The notes below the pieces were generated by a model, which saw only the letters and a program-made list of their open reading frames with translations, was not told the DNA's origin and made no database searches. Shown here piece by piece: positions 1-17,570 of a stretch of 64,000 nucleotides of DNA. The position numbers and the translations under genes are program-made. Location of the stretch: the NCBI GenBank assembly GCA_019914995.1, contig CM034141.1:6550001-6614000 (forward strand), given 5' to 3'. Origin of the DNA: Acanthochlamys bracteata. Lineage: Eukaryota; Streptophyta; Magnoliopsida; Pandanales; Velloziaceae. Position 1 is the stretch's first letter. Each line of letters opens with the position of its first letter.

Positions 1-1154
1 TGTCACAGTAATGTTAATTGCATCGGCCATGAGATATACACTCGAGGGGAATACTGTTCTATAAATATCAAAAAAGAAAATTCTGTGAATTTAGCTCAAA
101 AATGCACCGACAAAGGTACATAGAGCTTAATTAACAGTCCATTCGTTTCGTTCCAACATTTAATTTTTTAATTTCTAATAAACTTTCTATAAATTCAAAT
201 TTTATAAAAATTTAAAAATTTATATATCATAAAATTTTGTTATTATATATTTATTTTTGAAATATTTTTTATTTAAAAAAATTTCTCTCATAAGAACTTC
301 AAATCCTTCCAATAAACTTAACTTCAAAATAATCTAAACAATAACCATATACATATAATCAACTCATAAATACAAGAATAGGGTTGTCCGAAGCAAGCAT
401 ACCTGCAGATGGTGCACACATGGCCCAAGGAACAGAGACACACATTAGATAGATTCGTACCTGTAGTATATAAGAAATGCCAACCTTACAACTTGTGTTA
501 AAATGCAGCGTAGTTTAAATACCTATTGTCACGATTAAAAGTACAAACGTACAGTTTAGAAAATTTTCAGATTTTAAATAGCAGAAGCAACAAAACAAGA
601 TATCACACTCAAAGATATCATCATACTCAAAGTAAGTGCAAGATTTAAAGATTGCCGTCCAACTCACAAAGCTTTTGTGTGCTAGATTTACGCCCCTTCA
701 ATGTGCGCATCTGTAACTTGTCATCATAGACAACAAAACCAGAACACTAAAGAGGGAAAAAAAACATCTGAAAAACACATCTCATTATCAACATATATTC
801 AGAAGTAACAGAATTAAATTTCAGGGTGGGTTGATTGAGCACAATGGTCATGAAAAAGTTTTATAAATGTCGGTATGTTGTCTGTACCATCAGGCAGACT
901 AACTTCATCATCGATAAAGCCTAATACGGCGTGGTCTAAATTGGCGGAGGCATATGAGACAGAATAAACTAGAAGAAAATAAAATCTAAGCAAATGGAGA
1001 ACATACAACCATCAAATATATAGTATCCAACAGTTCCAGGGTAGCTGAGATAGCAATACCACAACATAAAAGGTTTAACAGAATGACAAGAAGCATATCA
1101 AACATCTAGTCCAGTCTGCCTCCTACAAGAGGAGGCACATCAGTGCAGCCTTCA
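1..1154. other. Non-coding flank downstream of the 14-3-3 gene
   Basis: No coding exon could be supported on either strand. The part nearest position 1154 should contain the 3' UTR of the minus-strand 14-3-3 gene. The stretch around 150-330 is extremely AT-rich and resembles the dispersed AT-rich repeat seen elsewhere in the window, but it is too degraded to delimit. Confidence 0.5.
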
Positions 1155-3489
1155 CTATGCTTCATCTATTTGATCCTGCACAAGTTAAATATTGGTTATA
1201 TTCTGAACACTATAAAACTTGCACCAAGACTGTACAATTTAGGAGCCAAAACAAAGTACCTGTGTATCTGAAGTCCAAAGAGTGAGGTTGTCACGCAGCA
1301 GTTGCATGATGAGTGTGCTATCCTTGTATGACTCTTCCCCAAGACTATCCAGTTCAGAAATAGCTTCCTCAAAAGCCTATAGCAAATCAGGTTCCAAAAA
1401 ACATTATAATAGGAATATGCTAAACAGTAGTAAAAAGGCGCTCGGTGTTGGCGTTCTTTCTCTCAGTCATATTTACTTATTTATCAAGTGCCAATAGAAG
1501 TTCAATTCACTGAAGCTGCAACCACCAGTTTTACACATTCCATGAAACGTTTGACCCAACATGTACTTCTGAATTAATCTAATTTGTGAGTCTTGATATA
1601 AATTCTGAGTTTTGTTTCTAATTAGCGCCAGGACTCGTCTTGGACATGGGCTTCCCCCCTCCAATCCAACTTGTTAGAATTCTCGTGCATTATGTTGACT
1701 TGGACATATAAACAATTACAGAAACAGGAAACCATGGCATTACCGACTTCATTTACCATGTTCTGTAAGTTATAGCTACACACAGGAAAATATTCCAAAT
1801 GAATTACTGAACCTAGAGCCTCAAAGCTTGGGCGTGATTAGTTTACAGCCAAGATTTAATGATTAATATGAGGTTGTCACAATATTTGTTCACCTTATTT
1901 CTCTTCAAAAGTCTAGTTCAGAATGCTGCAGAAGGTTTAAACATCAGAAGATTCTTGTTTTTCTCTAGTTTTTCTTAGACATGAGGGCAATCTTCACACA
2001 AAAGATTCAAACCTAAGTACCTAACATAGGCAAACCTTGGTGATCAGCATTTATCAACTTAGTCTGTTTTCTGCAATTGTATAGATGAATACGTTCTTCA
2101 CAGCACCAGTGCAAGTTACAATTAGTAAAAACCAAATTGAACTCAAATATATTTGCTGGAAAGGGCCAACACAAAAACGACCCTAATATGGAGCAATCAA
2201 ATTCTCCATTCAAGCCAGAAAACTCTTATGTCTGCTAGTGGTCCTTAAATTTGATGATGTAGCAAGCGAAGCCACAAAGACAAAGTTGACACTAAAGCTA
2301 TGAAGATCCAATTGATCTATTTCATACACAATCACAACATATAGAATATGCAATCAACTTTTAATATAAGCATCCAAAGAAGAATCTAAACTAAAAATCA
2401 TCAGATAGCATGTCCAACAAGCTCACCTGCTTCGCCATGCTGCATGCCTTCTCTGCTGAATTCATAATTTCATAATAAAACACAGAGAAATTAAGCGCCA
2501 GCCCCAACCTGGTAGGATGTGTCGGTGGAAGTTCCGCAAGTGCAATTTCCTGTATATAAAAGAATACCTATTCAGCAACTTATGCAGTAGAATTCAATAA
2601 ATGTATAATCTTCAACAAACCCAGAATTAGACAAAGTATATAGTCTATCGATTATATTACAGCTCTGGCTCAGTTAGAGACAAGAGATTCTCCCGCTCAG
2701 TTAGAAAAAAATATAAATGTCCTTCTACGTAAGGGTGACAAAACTAGTAGAGAACAAAAAAATTTGTGAGGACCCAAACAGACCATGCTCTACCTATATG
2801 AAGAATCAAGTAATCTTCCTGCTATTCAAGATAAAATAGCACCAGCAATCTGAGTTCCAAAAATTTGAGAACAATTGACACCAAAATATTTCACATCCAA
2901 CAAAACCTTCTAAAATCTCAGCATTCCAAAAAAAACTGCTAAAGGTTTGACCGAAATCCTAAAATCCACGCTCGAACTTTCAGACTATTCTCACCTGTGC
3001 AGCGTTGTACGAAGCCATGGTAGCATCAGCAGCCTTGTTCCTCTCATCGCCAGCCCTAAATTCAGCGAGATAACGATGATAATCCCCCTTCATCTTCAAA
3101 TAAAACACCTTCGATTCGGGGGATCCAGCAGCAGGAACAAGCACTTTTTCCAACAAATCAACAACACCAATACAAATCTTCTCGAGCTCTTTCTCAACCC
3201 TAGCACGGTATGATTTCGCGAGACTAGCGTGTTCCTCGTTGCGCCGCGATTCTTCCTTCTGCTCAATCGAAGACACAATCCTCCACGCAGCACGGCGGCC
3301 ACCGACGAGATTTTTGTAAGCGACAGAGCACAGATTGCGTTCTTCGACGGTGAGTTCGGTGTTGGGTGGGAGAGATCGAGCGAGCTGCTCCATGAACGAA
3401 GACATCTCCTCGTAGCGCTCGGCTTGTTCGGCGAGTTTCGCGAGGTAGACTCGTTGCTCGCGAGATAGCGAATCGGAATCCATGGCCAT
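1155..3489 (-). CDS. 14-3-3 protein (general regulatory factor family)
   Basis: A dimeric adaptor that binds phosphoserine/phosphothreonine motifs in client proteins, in cytosol and nucleus. Four exons join in frame (minus strand, order of translation): 2995-3489, 2427-2549, 1260-1376 and 1155-1175, each with GT/AG borders, giving 251 residues, normal for the family. The family signature [13 protein letters not shown] lies at about residues 58-70, with K59 and R66 matching the phosphate-contacting Lys/Arg. R139-Y140 in [10 protein letters not shown] supply the rest of the binding pocket. Exon 2 has the [17 protein letters not shown] signature and exon 3 the [20 protein letters not shown] helix. 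I chose the ATG giving MAMDSDS; an upstream in-frame ATG would add a tail unlike the family. The C-terminal tail after LWTSD is very short (TQDQIDEA), and exon 1 is rather diverged from the common plant isoforms, so I do not assign an isoform. Confidence 0.93.
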
Positions 3490-3693
3490 CGTGAATTGAG
3501 TTGATCGAGAACACAACACAGAGAGTGCGGGTGAACGAACGAACGGGTGGACGAACGGATTGATGGAAGACTTGGTCAAGTTACTTGTTGTGTACCTTAT
3601 TATAATATACTAATAGTGGTGGCAAGTTTGTAATTGTTAAAAAGTTTGAATAGTATTCGTTCAGTAGAAAATGTTTGATGGGGAGAAAGTATA

Positions 3694-3992
3694 AGGGCGT
3701 GTTTCAAATGTTAGTAATTGAGGTTCGTGAAAGTGAAAAGTAAGAACTAGAATTTTTTGAAAAATAAAGTGGAAGTAAAGTTTCGTATTTATGTTTCAAT
3801 AAGTTTTTAAAATGTGTTGAAAATTGAAAGATATAATTGTATTAAAAAGTGTGTAAATAAAAAAAAGTTAAAACTGAAGTTGTGTATGTGGAAGTAAAAT
3901 TCTGAGTTCTTTGTATAATTGAAATATAAAAACTATCGGAACTTAAAATCTGGCAAGAAAAAGTGGAGTTATGGGCATTTAAAATACGCCCT
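3694..3992. mobile_element. Putative MITE with short terminal inverted repeats
   Basis: The left end AGGGCGTGTTTCAAATG is matched in inverse orientation by the right end CATTTAAAATACGCCCT, about 15 of 17 bases. The 299-bp interior has no coding potential. No convincing target-site duplication is visible, so the superfamily is open. It sits just upstream of the 14-3-3 start. Confidence 0.5.
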
Positions 3993-4017
3993 CTGTAAGT
4001 GAACGGTTGAGTAATTA

Positions 4018-4236
4018 TAGAATAGATTTTATTTAAAATAAAAAATATTTTTTTAAAAATAAGTTTTATTTTTATTTTAAAAAAATTAAAAATATATATA
4101 ATAAAAAGTTTTACTATATAAAATTTTTTACATTTTTTAAATTTTAAATAAATCTTATAAATATTTATAAAATATGTATTGAAAAATATATAATTAAAAA
4201 ATTAAAAATAGAGTTTTTCAAACGCTAAATCAAACG
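4018..4236. repeat. Dispersed AT-rich repeat, copy upstream of 14-3-3
   Basis: A run of long A and T tracts with the same succession of words as copies near 14.8, 15.1, 17.4 and 24.2 kb, ending in a CAAACGC word followed by CAAACGG. This copy is in the orientation opposite to those at 12.4, 23.6, 26.2, 34.7 and 60.1 kb. Boundaries are approximate. Confidence 0.5.
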
Positions 4237-5515
4237 GAGCTTTATAATAATCTACAAAATTGCTTTGGTACATTGAGTGTGCTTTATAATAAAAATTTCT
4301 AGATAAATAATATTGTAGAAAGAAAATGTGTGAAATTTTTTTATAAAATAATAAAACTTTTATATATAAAATTATATGACATATTATTATATATTTAATT
4401 TAAAAATTTTTATAAAATAATATAAAAATTATTTAAAATTACATAAATATTTATTTGAAATGAAAATTATTTCAAACGCTAATCCAAACATCCTTAGGAA
4501 ATTTCCAAATGGACGTCATGAACGAGATTATATTAGAACAGTCGCAATTTCAAAACCTTTTATTAATACGGTGAGCTTTTGAAAACAATTTCTATTTCGA
4601 AGTTTTATTTTGACATGTATGATTCAGCCGTATCTCTCAGCTTCAAGAAAGTTTTAAGAGAAAACCAAGGATCGACGAGAAACACTTATCTTTTTGCAGC
4701 TTCTGGCTTTTGTTGCAAGACAAGACCTTACTTTCTAGCAATGTTAAAGGCAAGCTCTCGAGATCGTTTGGAAGTTCTTTAAAAATGAAGCTTATTTCAA
4801 ATTGAAAATATTTCTTTTTATTTTGATAAACAAAATTTATTTTTTATTTAAAAATAATAATTTACAAAATAATTTTTTATTATAAAAAAGTTATTAAAAT
4901 AATAAATAAAATAGAATTATTGAAATAAATTAAACCTCACTCCCAAACGGCGGCTGGTGGCAATCTCAGATAAAAGAGGACAATAAAAGATTGCGATATA
5001 CAAATCCCTACTTAATTAACTACAGCGATGAACCTTGCTAAGAAAAACCAACAATGTCAAACGGTAAGCATTCAATCAAAAATAAATTTTATGAAGGAAA
5101 AAAAATCTTTTACATCAGATACTACAGTAAATAACACGATAAATATTCTGGTGAACTCTAAACAGTACCACCCATGACTACAACGTATCTACTACTCAAC
5201 TACATATGAGATCTTTCTCCTCTGGCGTGAGGCCTGCAAAAGTCCACAAAAGTTTTCCTCAGAACCAAGAAGTTGGCAATTGCAAAAATATATTCATACC
5301 TACCAAAGATTATCCATTATCAGGTGCTAAAAGGTTATTCAAGCTAAAAAATAACGATTTTGCAGGTGCGAACGAGTTCAATATGTTAATACTATACGTT
5401 ATCCTATCGAATATTATCTGAAAGATTATTTGGGTAAAATGTTCTTAATTCTAAAAAGGAAGTAGATTATATAACCATGAATATCTGCTTCTGAATGAAA
5501 TTCTCAAATATTTGC

Positions 5516-9311
<3,796 letters not shown>

Positions 9312-10114
9312 AGCTGGGGCGATGACGACGAACTAGCTGTAAGATCGATTAAACTGGCTGTAAGTTCATTTCAAACACATAATTCAGAATCAACGAAAAC
9401 TCTTAAGAACGATGTAATAATTTCAGTTATAGCTCATTCTTCTATTTCACTTAAAATTGTCTCATAAATTTTACACGAACAAAAACATAATCCTTCCTAA
9501 AACTCAGCTGATTCCGGCTCAGAACCACAGCAAGCACAGAGATCGAACACCAAAAAGCATTAGGGAATCAATTAACACAAAAAACGTAAACATTCAGACA
9601 TGTGAAATCAAAAGAGATAACTCGAATCAACGAAACCTGGATAAAAATCGATGACGATAAAAACAAAGCCTGATCTAACGAGAGCTCCAGGACGAGAGAG
9701 GGAGAGAGGACATCGGGATCAACGAGCGATTGATTATATACCAAATCTTTATTTGCTAGTAACCCCTCAGGTATTCACGTAATTATAAGATAATCTCAAC
9801 GGATCTTCCACTCCGTTTTATGAATACCACCTCTATATTAAATACAAATACAATTGAGGCCTTCACATATAAAATAAGAGCAGTATAGGATTGCTTTACA
9901 AATAAGTCCACATACTTAAAATTACGAATTAGAACCTGGAAATTGTTCGTTGATTAATTTTAGGGCCAGTGGTTATTTATTGTTTATTGTTATCACACAG
10001 GTAGGACTGTTGTCTTTAAGATCTTGAGTGCGTGCTGTCACGTGAAATGTGGGTCCCATGTTTCTTCCTGTTTATTGTGCTCTAAGAGGGTGCCAGTGTT
10101 TTATGATCGAATGA

Positions 10115-10285
10115 TATTTTTGTTTTATTTTAAAAAATAAAATTTAAAAATAATAAAATTTATTATATAAATTTTTAATATTTTTATTATTTTAAAATTT
10201 CTGTAAAAATTATATATATTTAGTAAAAATATAAACTAAAATTAAAATAATCTTTTATGAAACTCCTTGTGAAACAGCCGTTTGT
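10115..10285. repeat. Dispersed AT-rich repeat copy
   Basis: Same alternation of poly-A and poly-T words as the other family members, followed by a related block at about 10325-10485. Boundaries are approximate and assignment rests on word order only. Confidence 0.4.
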
Positions 10286-12399
10286 TCCCGTACTGAAATG
10301 TTTAGGAGGAGGAGTGATATTAAAATGGAGTTTATTTAAAATAAAAATATTTTGAAAAATAAATTTTATTTTTTTATTTTTTGAGAAATAAATTTATTTT
10401 TTTATTTTTTGATAAATAAATTTTAAATATATTGTATAAAAATTATAAAATTTAAAATTTAAAAATTATTTTTCTAAACCGTGTCGCCCATTCTACTCTT
10501 GTTTTAATAGCCATTATTGACGAGAAAGATAAACGGGTTCTTTTTTTTTTTTAAATATGACGATAAAACAATCAATAAAGAAGAATGGAGGTGTATAAAA
10601 AGAAAGTGGTGTACATATTCCAACCCAGATATCATTTCAAAATATTTAAATTAAAAATTAATTTAAATGAATTAATTTTATACTAAAAATCTATAATAAT
10701 TTTACAATATACAATTCATTATATTTTTAAATATCTAAATTACTATAAAAAAACTTTATTAAAATATATAAACTTAATAAAATGTGAAGCAGTAGAGTGT
10801 TAGGAGAATAAAACGAAAAATATTTTAACAATATTTAAACTTTCAAAATAATTAATATAACTAATAAGAATATTTTTACAATATAAAACTTTTATGCTTT
10901 TAATTTTATAAAAAATTATATAGCATATTATAAAAAATTATTTAAAAGTAAAAAAATTAAAATGAAAAAAAAAATTATAAGCAATCTCCAAGGGCACCTA
11001 ATGCACTGCCAAATAACAACTCACAAAATATTTAACGAGTGAATCATAGAATCTAATGTGCTATCAGGCCCACTTCCAACTTTACAACAAATCCAGGCAA
11101 GGCGAGGGCCCATTAAGGCCGATTACGTATGACACTAATATGGGCTTCGAATTTGCTAAGAAGAGTTTGGGCCTTGTTTAACCCAATTACTATATAAAAT
11201 ATTTTATTCTTTTGATATTTTTAAATAGATACTTAAAGTAATATAAGATTTTTATTAAGAATATTATAAAACATTAATAAAAAGTTTGTGTAGAGTAAAA
11301 TGTCAGTCAGTCTCCTAGTCATTCCATCTAATGATATCTAAGAGGTTTCTAGAAACGTGCTGCGTCCTAAAATAAGGTCCTATTCTTGTGTACTAATAAT
11401 CTATTCCGGACTCATATTCATTTACTTCAATTTAGATCATGTCGGTAGAATTTTTTTTCCAAATTTTTTATTTTACGTTTTTAAAAAATATTTTATAAAA
11501 TTTTTTAAAAGTTTTAATAGTATAGTAAATTTTACATCGTAAAATTTTTTTATATAATTTTTTTAAGTAAACAAAATAGAATTTATTTTTTAAATTTTTT
11601 ATTATTTTTCAAAATTTTCTTTTTAATAAGCACTCTCAAATAGTTTTTTAGAAGTTTCACTTATAGAAAATAAATTCTTTAAAAAATAATTACTTGTATT
11701 GAATTTAGTTTAATATATTTTCTATATTAAAAGTAGTTTAAAATAAATTTCTAAAGATTGTGATTATTGAAAACAAAATATAAACTAAATTACAAAAAAT
11801 AAATTTAGTAAACATAAATAAATAAATCTCTAAAACTCTAATTTTGGCAAAAAAATAAAACTTAGCGAAAAGATATTATTTACTTTTTAACTTCAATTTT
11901 CTAAATAAAATTTTTTTATGATATTTTAATATTTTAATAAAATTATTTAAATTTTATAAAATATAAAAAATTTTATATCAAAAATTTTATTATTTTTTAA
12001 ATAAAAACTATAGCTCACTTTTAGAGTAAGATAAAAATAATTTTTTTTTTCAAAAACTTTTTTGTATAAATACTTCAAAATATCTCCTAAATAAATATAT
12101 CTTTAATGCTTGCTTTAATTTTTCCCAAACTTATAGTTTTATCATATTTAAAATGCATAATCATTTCACATATTTTAATTATTATTTTAAATTTTATTTT
12201 TTACTCTAAACTCTACTTTAAATTCTAAAATTTTATTTTTAAATACGACTAAGATATAAAAGGTGAAACTTATTTTCAATTAATTTCTTTCAAAACCTTA
12301 TCTTCTGTTGCAACTAAAATACTCATATAATTCTAATAATAAATACTTTAATAATACAATAAATATATTTGATTCTGAGTTAGTTAAGACCAAAGGTGT

Positions 12400-12605
12400 A
12401 TTTGGTTGAACGTTTTTTTATTTTTAATTTTATATTTTTAATATATATTTTATAAATATTAAAAATTTATTTAAAAATTTAAAAAATTAAGAAAAATTTT
12501 ACGTAATAAAAAATTTTTATTATATATTTTTATTATTTTTTAAAAATAAAATTATTTTTTATTTTAAAAAAATTTTATTTTATAAACAATCTTAAACGTT
12601 CTCTC
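12400..12605. repeat. Dispersed AT-rich repeat, well-preserved copy
   Basis: Starts at a TTTGGTTGAACG word and ends near CTTAAACGTTCTC. It contains the shared core TTATTTAAAAATTTAAAAA followed by TTTTACGTAATAAAA, which recurs in the same order at 23.7, 26.3, 34.8 and 60.2 kb. Confidence 0.6.
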
Positions 12606-14744
12606 AAATTTTGCAATAAACTATTTGGCACCTAAAAGAAAAGAAACGAAGGAGTGAGTGTGTACTGAAGAAATTATGGTAGCAGACAACCTAACAAGTT
12701 TTATAAGGAAGGTTTTGGAATCATCATAGTTATTATTCCATGTACATGTTGTTATGATGCTTCTTTTCTTATCATTCTTTTGTAATTTCTGTAAAAGAAC
12801 TACTACAATTTTTATTAATATGATGCTTCTTTTTTTTTATCATTCTTTTGTAATTTCTAAAATATCTACTAAAATTTTATAATATTAAAATATTTATTAA
12901 TACTTTCAAATCACTTTTTCTAATAAAAAATATATCTTTAAACTTTTAAATCAAAATCAAAACTAAACTTAATTTTTTTGTCAAAAATTTTACTTTCAAT
13001 GTTTTAAATTAAAAACTTTTCTTTGAAACTAATTTGAATAACAAATAAACACATAAAATAAATGTATTTCAATTTATTTTTAAATATCTTATTTAAGAAA
13101 TTTAGGTTTTAAAAATTCAGTTCTGAATAAACAAAAAAAATTCTTAATATAACTCAGCTACTAAAGAACCGTTAAGAAATGTTTATTAAAAATAAATTTA
13201 AAATTAAGATTATTTTTGTCTTATTCGATAAATTTGTTTTACTAATTATTTTTAAAAAATAAAATAATAAATAAAATATTTTATTACGTAATTTTTTTTA
13301 TATTTTTTAAAATTTTAAATAAATTTTAGAAGTTATTGACAAAATTTTATTAAAAAATATATAATTAATAATTAATAAATATTTTTTTTGAAATGAAAAG
13401 CCAATAGCCCCAAAAACATGAACTTGTAGTTTTGTTAATATTGATAAGAGAGCACCGACAAAATTAACAAGTGGAAAGAAACCAAACATCCCTAATTGAA
13501 GGAGGGGTTGGAGATGTTAGCTTAGGAATAGAAAGGTTGGAAATTATGATCGAATCAAAAATGAATCAGCTACATGAACTAGCTTCAAATTATTTGCCAA
13601 AACGTGGAAGGAGCAAATTTCTCTAATTAACAAGTGAAAGAAAGATCTTGGTATTCTTTGTATTTTTATTTAAATATACAAAAGGTATACATCAGAAAAT
13701 TAAACTCAGTTTTAAAATTTTAAAATAAATTTTATTATAAAAATTTAAATACTCAAAAACATCCGTCGTTTATCTTTACATATAATTATTTTATGCTTTA
13801 GTTTAATAAGTAGTCGTTGGGGTGTCATGAAAATAATGGAATCCTTGATAGCGCATCAAAGGCATATATAAATCATTATCTACATCAATTATATTAATAT
13901 ACTGATTAGCTTAGAAAATAAAAATAGCTAATTTTAAACAATTATTTAAAACTCTTCTCGATTAAAATTGAAATACTTGCATGTGAGAATTAAAATTTTT
14001 TTTTAAATTAAGAATATTTTATATTATAAAAAATATTTTTATAATCACTTTCTACAAGCTCCTAAATAAGATAGGAAAAAGAGTTATCAAGTGCAATTAT
14101 GTACAAACCCATTAGGGCCATTCAAACAAGTAAGAAGCGAGTAAATTATTTTAAATTAAATTATATAAGATTAATTTGAAAACATCAAAATTATTTGAAG
14201 TGATTTTCAACCAAAGAAAGTCACTTTCTTAAAGAAACACAAACGGCAAGTCTTGTTGCTTGCTGAAAAAAGAAATAAATAAATAAAAATCTTTTGAATG
14301 TGTTTAAGCATATATAGGAATTTACCAATTAAGAACGGTGTATGGAAAAAACCTAACATGAAAACTTGTTTAAAGATAACTTTCTTTTTTCTTCAAAAAA
14401 ATTCAATGGCTATGCGTTGTTCACTTTCATGAATAAAAGTTCGAAATTTCAATAAACAAATTCAAAAGTTGCACTAATCAAAAAGAGTATTTAATTATTC
14501 AAAAAAATCCAAACAAACAAAAAGGGAGAAATACAGTTGTCTATACAAATCTATAATAAATGGTGTTTTCACTGGATCCGTTGACGAACAGTTCATCTTC
14601 AGTGAAGGTTTTATTTTTCAGATTCATTCATTTTTCAAATCATGAAGAAGAAAGAAGCTGCAGTGACAGATTGTCAGAAATAAACTTGCGGCGGATCTCA
14701 TCAATGGTATGAAATTAAAACCAACTCTGTAATCAAGTGTTTGA

Positions 14745-14880
14745 GAATAAATTTTTCTAAAATAATTTTTTATTTTAAAAATAAATTCAATATTTTTAAT
14801 ATAAAAAAGTAATATAAATTTTAAAAAATTTTAAAAAATTATTAAAAAATATAAAACAAAATAAAATTTTGAAATACTGC
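14745..14880. repeat. Dispersed AT-rich repeat, short inverted copy
   Basis: A short, reverse-orientation copy of the AT-rich family, lying about 160 bp before another reverse copy. Boundaries are approximate. Confidence 0.4.
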
Positions 14881-15039
14881 AAAACGGATCTAAATAAGGG
14901 AGCAGTATGAGAAGAACAAGGTTTTGATGAAGAAGGTGGTGGTTGAGATGAAGAGATCATATAATGGGTCCAAGCATGTGAAATCCAGATGAGAATAATT
15001 TCTTTCTATTGGAACACAATTTGGATAGTTATAGCGATG

Positions 15040-15230
15040 ATTTTAAAGTACTTATAAAATAAAATTTTTCAAAATTAAGAATATTTTTATTTTTATATAT
15101 ATAAAAAAATAAAAATTTGTAATAAAAAATTTTACTACGTAAAAATATTTTAATATTTTTTAAATTTTTTTTAAAAAAATTAAATATTTAAAAAATATAT
15201 AAAAAATTAAAATAAAGCGTTTGGTAAATA
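15040..15230. repeat. Dispersed AT-rich repeat, inverted copy
   Basis: Begins with ACTTATAAAATAAAATTTTT, the reverse of the terminus seen in the opposite-orientation copies, contains a TACGTAAAAATATTT word, and ends at AAAGCGTTTGG. Confidence 0.5.
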
Positions 15231-15880
15231 CAATTTCAAACTCCCCCTATATAAAGCTAGAGAAAAAGAAATTCTTTTTTTTTTTGTTTTTTGAACAAAA
15301 AATGAGGCACAACAAAAAAACAAGGTTTTGTTTGCTGGCTGTTGCTGGGACTCATTTATTTATAAAAACTAATTCTAAAAATTAATCTTTTATATTGGTT
15401 TATAAATTTAATTTTTATAAATTACTTTTGAATAACTTAACATATTTTATATAATTTTGAATAACTTAACATATAAACAAATCTTTGCCTAAAGTTCAAT
15501 AACTATTGGATCCCTCATACTGTATCGTTCTTAGTTAACAGTTTTTAACTAATCTTTATAAAAAATCAAATTGAAAATGAATGAAGCCAGAAAAAAAACA
15601 CAATAAATATAACTTTAAAACTAAAAGAAAATGGAGAATAGATCTTAAAATTTTTGTAAAGATTAACCCCGTTTACTAAAAGATGGCTTATCTCAAACCG
15701 CACAATATTATATTTTAACAACTTTTTATTCGAACATATTATTTCATATTTTTATAAATTCTATATAATATTGTATAAATTTTTAATAAAATACTAAAAA
15801 TTCATAAATATTATTATATTTATTTTATTATTTTTAAAATAAAAATTTGATTAATAAAAGATTTTAATATATTATGAGAT

Positions 15881-16659
15881 CTTCAATCCTAGTGTTGTTA
15901 AAACCAACCCGATGGTTGACCCGAAATGTTATCGGATCACCGGATTACCGATTAATTCACTGGATCACCGAATTGACCCACTGAATCAAATCGGATTTAT
16001 TAAATACATATTAATATTATAAATATAGTATATATATTATATAATATTTACCGTAGCAGTTACTTAATTTTTTTTAAAAAACATGATTATATATAATAAA
16101 TTTTAAATATATTTTTTGAAGTTACATCTTTCATTTTTAAAACAATAGTTTTCAAGAATCAAGAACAATAACCAAAAAATCCAAAACATAAAAGAATCTC
16201 AATATTTAAACATTACAAATTAGCTACGTTATATATAATTATGTATAACTATTTGTCGCCTTATATATATATAGTAAGGATCAGCAAAGTAGAGATGGTT
16301 TGACGATGATCAATAGAGCGTGATAGCAGTAGTAATGATCGGCGTCGAGAACAACATCAAAAAAATAGATTAACCGGTTAAGAAGACGGATGGTTAAAAA
16401 TTTAAACAGAAATAATTCGAAGTAGCAAAATAACTCAAAGAGCGATCATATATTATTTTTTTATTTTTTTAATAATCATACTGGGTCAACCCGTTGTACC
16501 GAATCATCGGGTTATTCAAAAACCGATCGTGTCGATCAGATTTTATCGGATTTATTGCTACCGAATTATGCTGCTAATTTAACCCAAAATCGTGTCGAGT
16601 TATCAGATTTTGGATCGATCCGGTTGGATCGAGTTGGATTTTAAAATACTGCTTCAATC
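15881..16659. mobile_element. Non-autonomous hAT-type DNA transposon with 8-bp target-site duplication
   Basis: The 8-bp direct repeat CTTCAATC occurs at 15881-15888 and 16652-16659. Between them, a 763-bp segment (15889-16651) starts CTAGTGTTGTTAAAACC and ends, read inversely, CAGTATTTTAAAATCC. Subterminal sequence on both sides is rich in inverted CCGGAT, GATCG and ACCCG words (for example GGTTGACCCG left, GGTCAACCCG right). An 8-bp duplication with CAGTG-like ends is typical of the hAT superfamily. No transposase reading frame exists, so it would depend on a relative elsewhere. Confidence 0.8.
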
Positions 16660-17359
16660 TCTCAAAACTCTTCCAAAACAAATAAGTAAAACAAATAAGG
16701 CGATTGATTGACGTCAACGCGAATTATAGATCCGTCGTTCGGTCACATACCATATTGACTCACAATTAAAATTCTAGAAGTCTTGTTTTGAGCAATAGTC
16801 AATCTTGGAAAATCAACGAGAGAAAGAAAAAACACTCATAAATGATGTAAGCAAATATTATCTCTAAACAAATATATAGATATGTAAAAGCTAATGAAAA
16901 AATATTCGACAATTGTTTCGAAAAAGTTTAGTGCTTTTTTTAAGGGAGAAAGAAAAGGAGAAGAAAAGATTTCATGAATTTTGCCGCGTGTGCTTTGCTG
17001 GATTAGACCAAAGAATTAGAGGGTGACCGTCGGTGCACGCAATCACGAAGCCAATTTAAAAAAGTCCAGCAAACAGTGTAGGACCCACATTCTTTTACTG
17101 GGCCCATTCTTCTGGTTCCCAAACCATGGGGCCTACACCTCTACCGCACCTCGCTTTCTCTCTGCTTGCCTTTTCTAATAATAATGTAAGCCTTTTTTAA
17201 GAGAAATAATTTACTTCTGTCAATTCTTTTTCGTTTTCTTTTTAATAACAAAATTTTGCAAACAAGTTAGAAATTCAGAGCAAATCAACATTGAAAAAGT
17301 AATAATTCGCCCAGAATTTGCACGATGGCTTATTTTATTCTTTTTTCGCCATTTTAGGA

Positions 17360-17570
17360 TGCATTTAAAATTACTTAAAAGTTTTTTCAAAATAAAAAAT
17401 ATTTTTATTTTAAAAAATAAGCTCTATTTTTTTATTTTTAAAAAATAATAAAAATATACAATAAAAAAATTTCATTTTTTTACACTATTTAAATTTTTAA
17501 ATAAATTTTTTTAAAATATATATTGAAAAATTTAAAATACAAAAAATTAAACGTGCTCACAAACGCGTTT
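17360..17570. repeat. Dispersed AT-rich repeat, inverted copy
   Basis: A reverse-orientation copy with the same block order as the copy at 24.2 kb, ending near GTGCTCACAAACGCG. It lies within the distal promoter of the epimerase gene. Confidence 0.5.

Larger units (their letters stand above)
3490..5515. other. Intergenic region between 14-3-3 and AACT genes
   Basis: Both neighbours are on the minus strand, so this holds the 14-3-3 promoter and 5' leader (near 3490) and the thiolase 3' region (near 5515). It also contains a short inverted-repeat element (3694-3992) and AT-rich dispersed repeat sequence (about 4018-4236, and probably 4310-4490). No further gene is supported. Confidence 0.6.
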
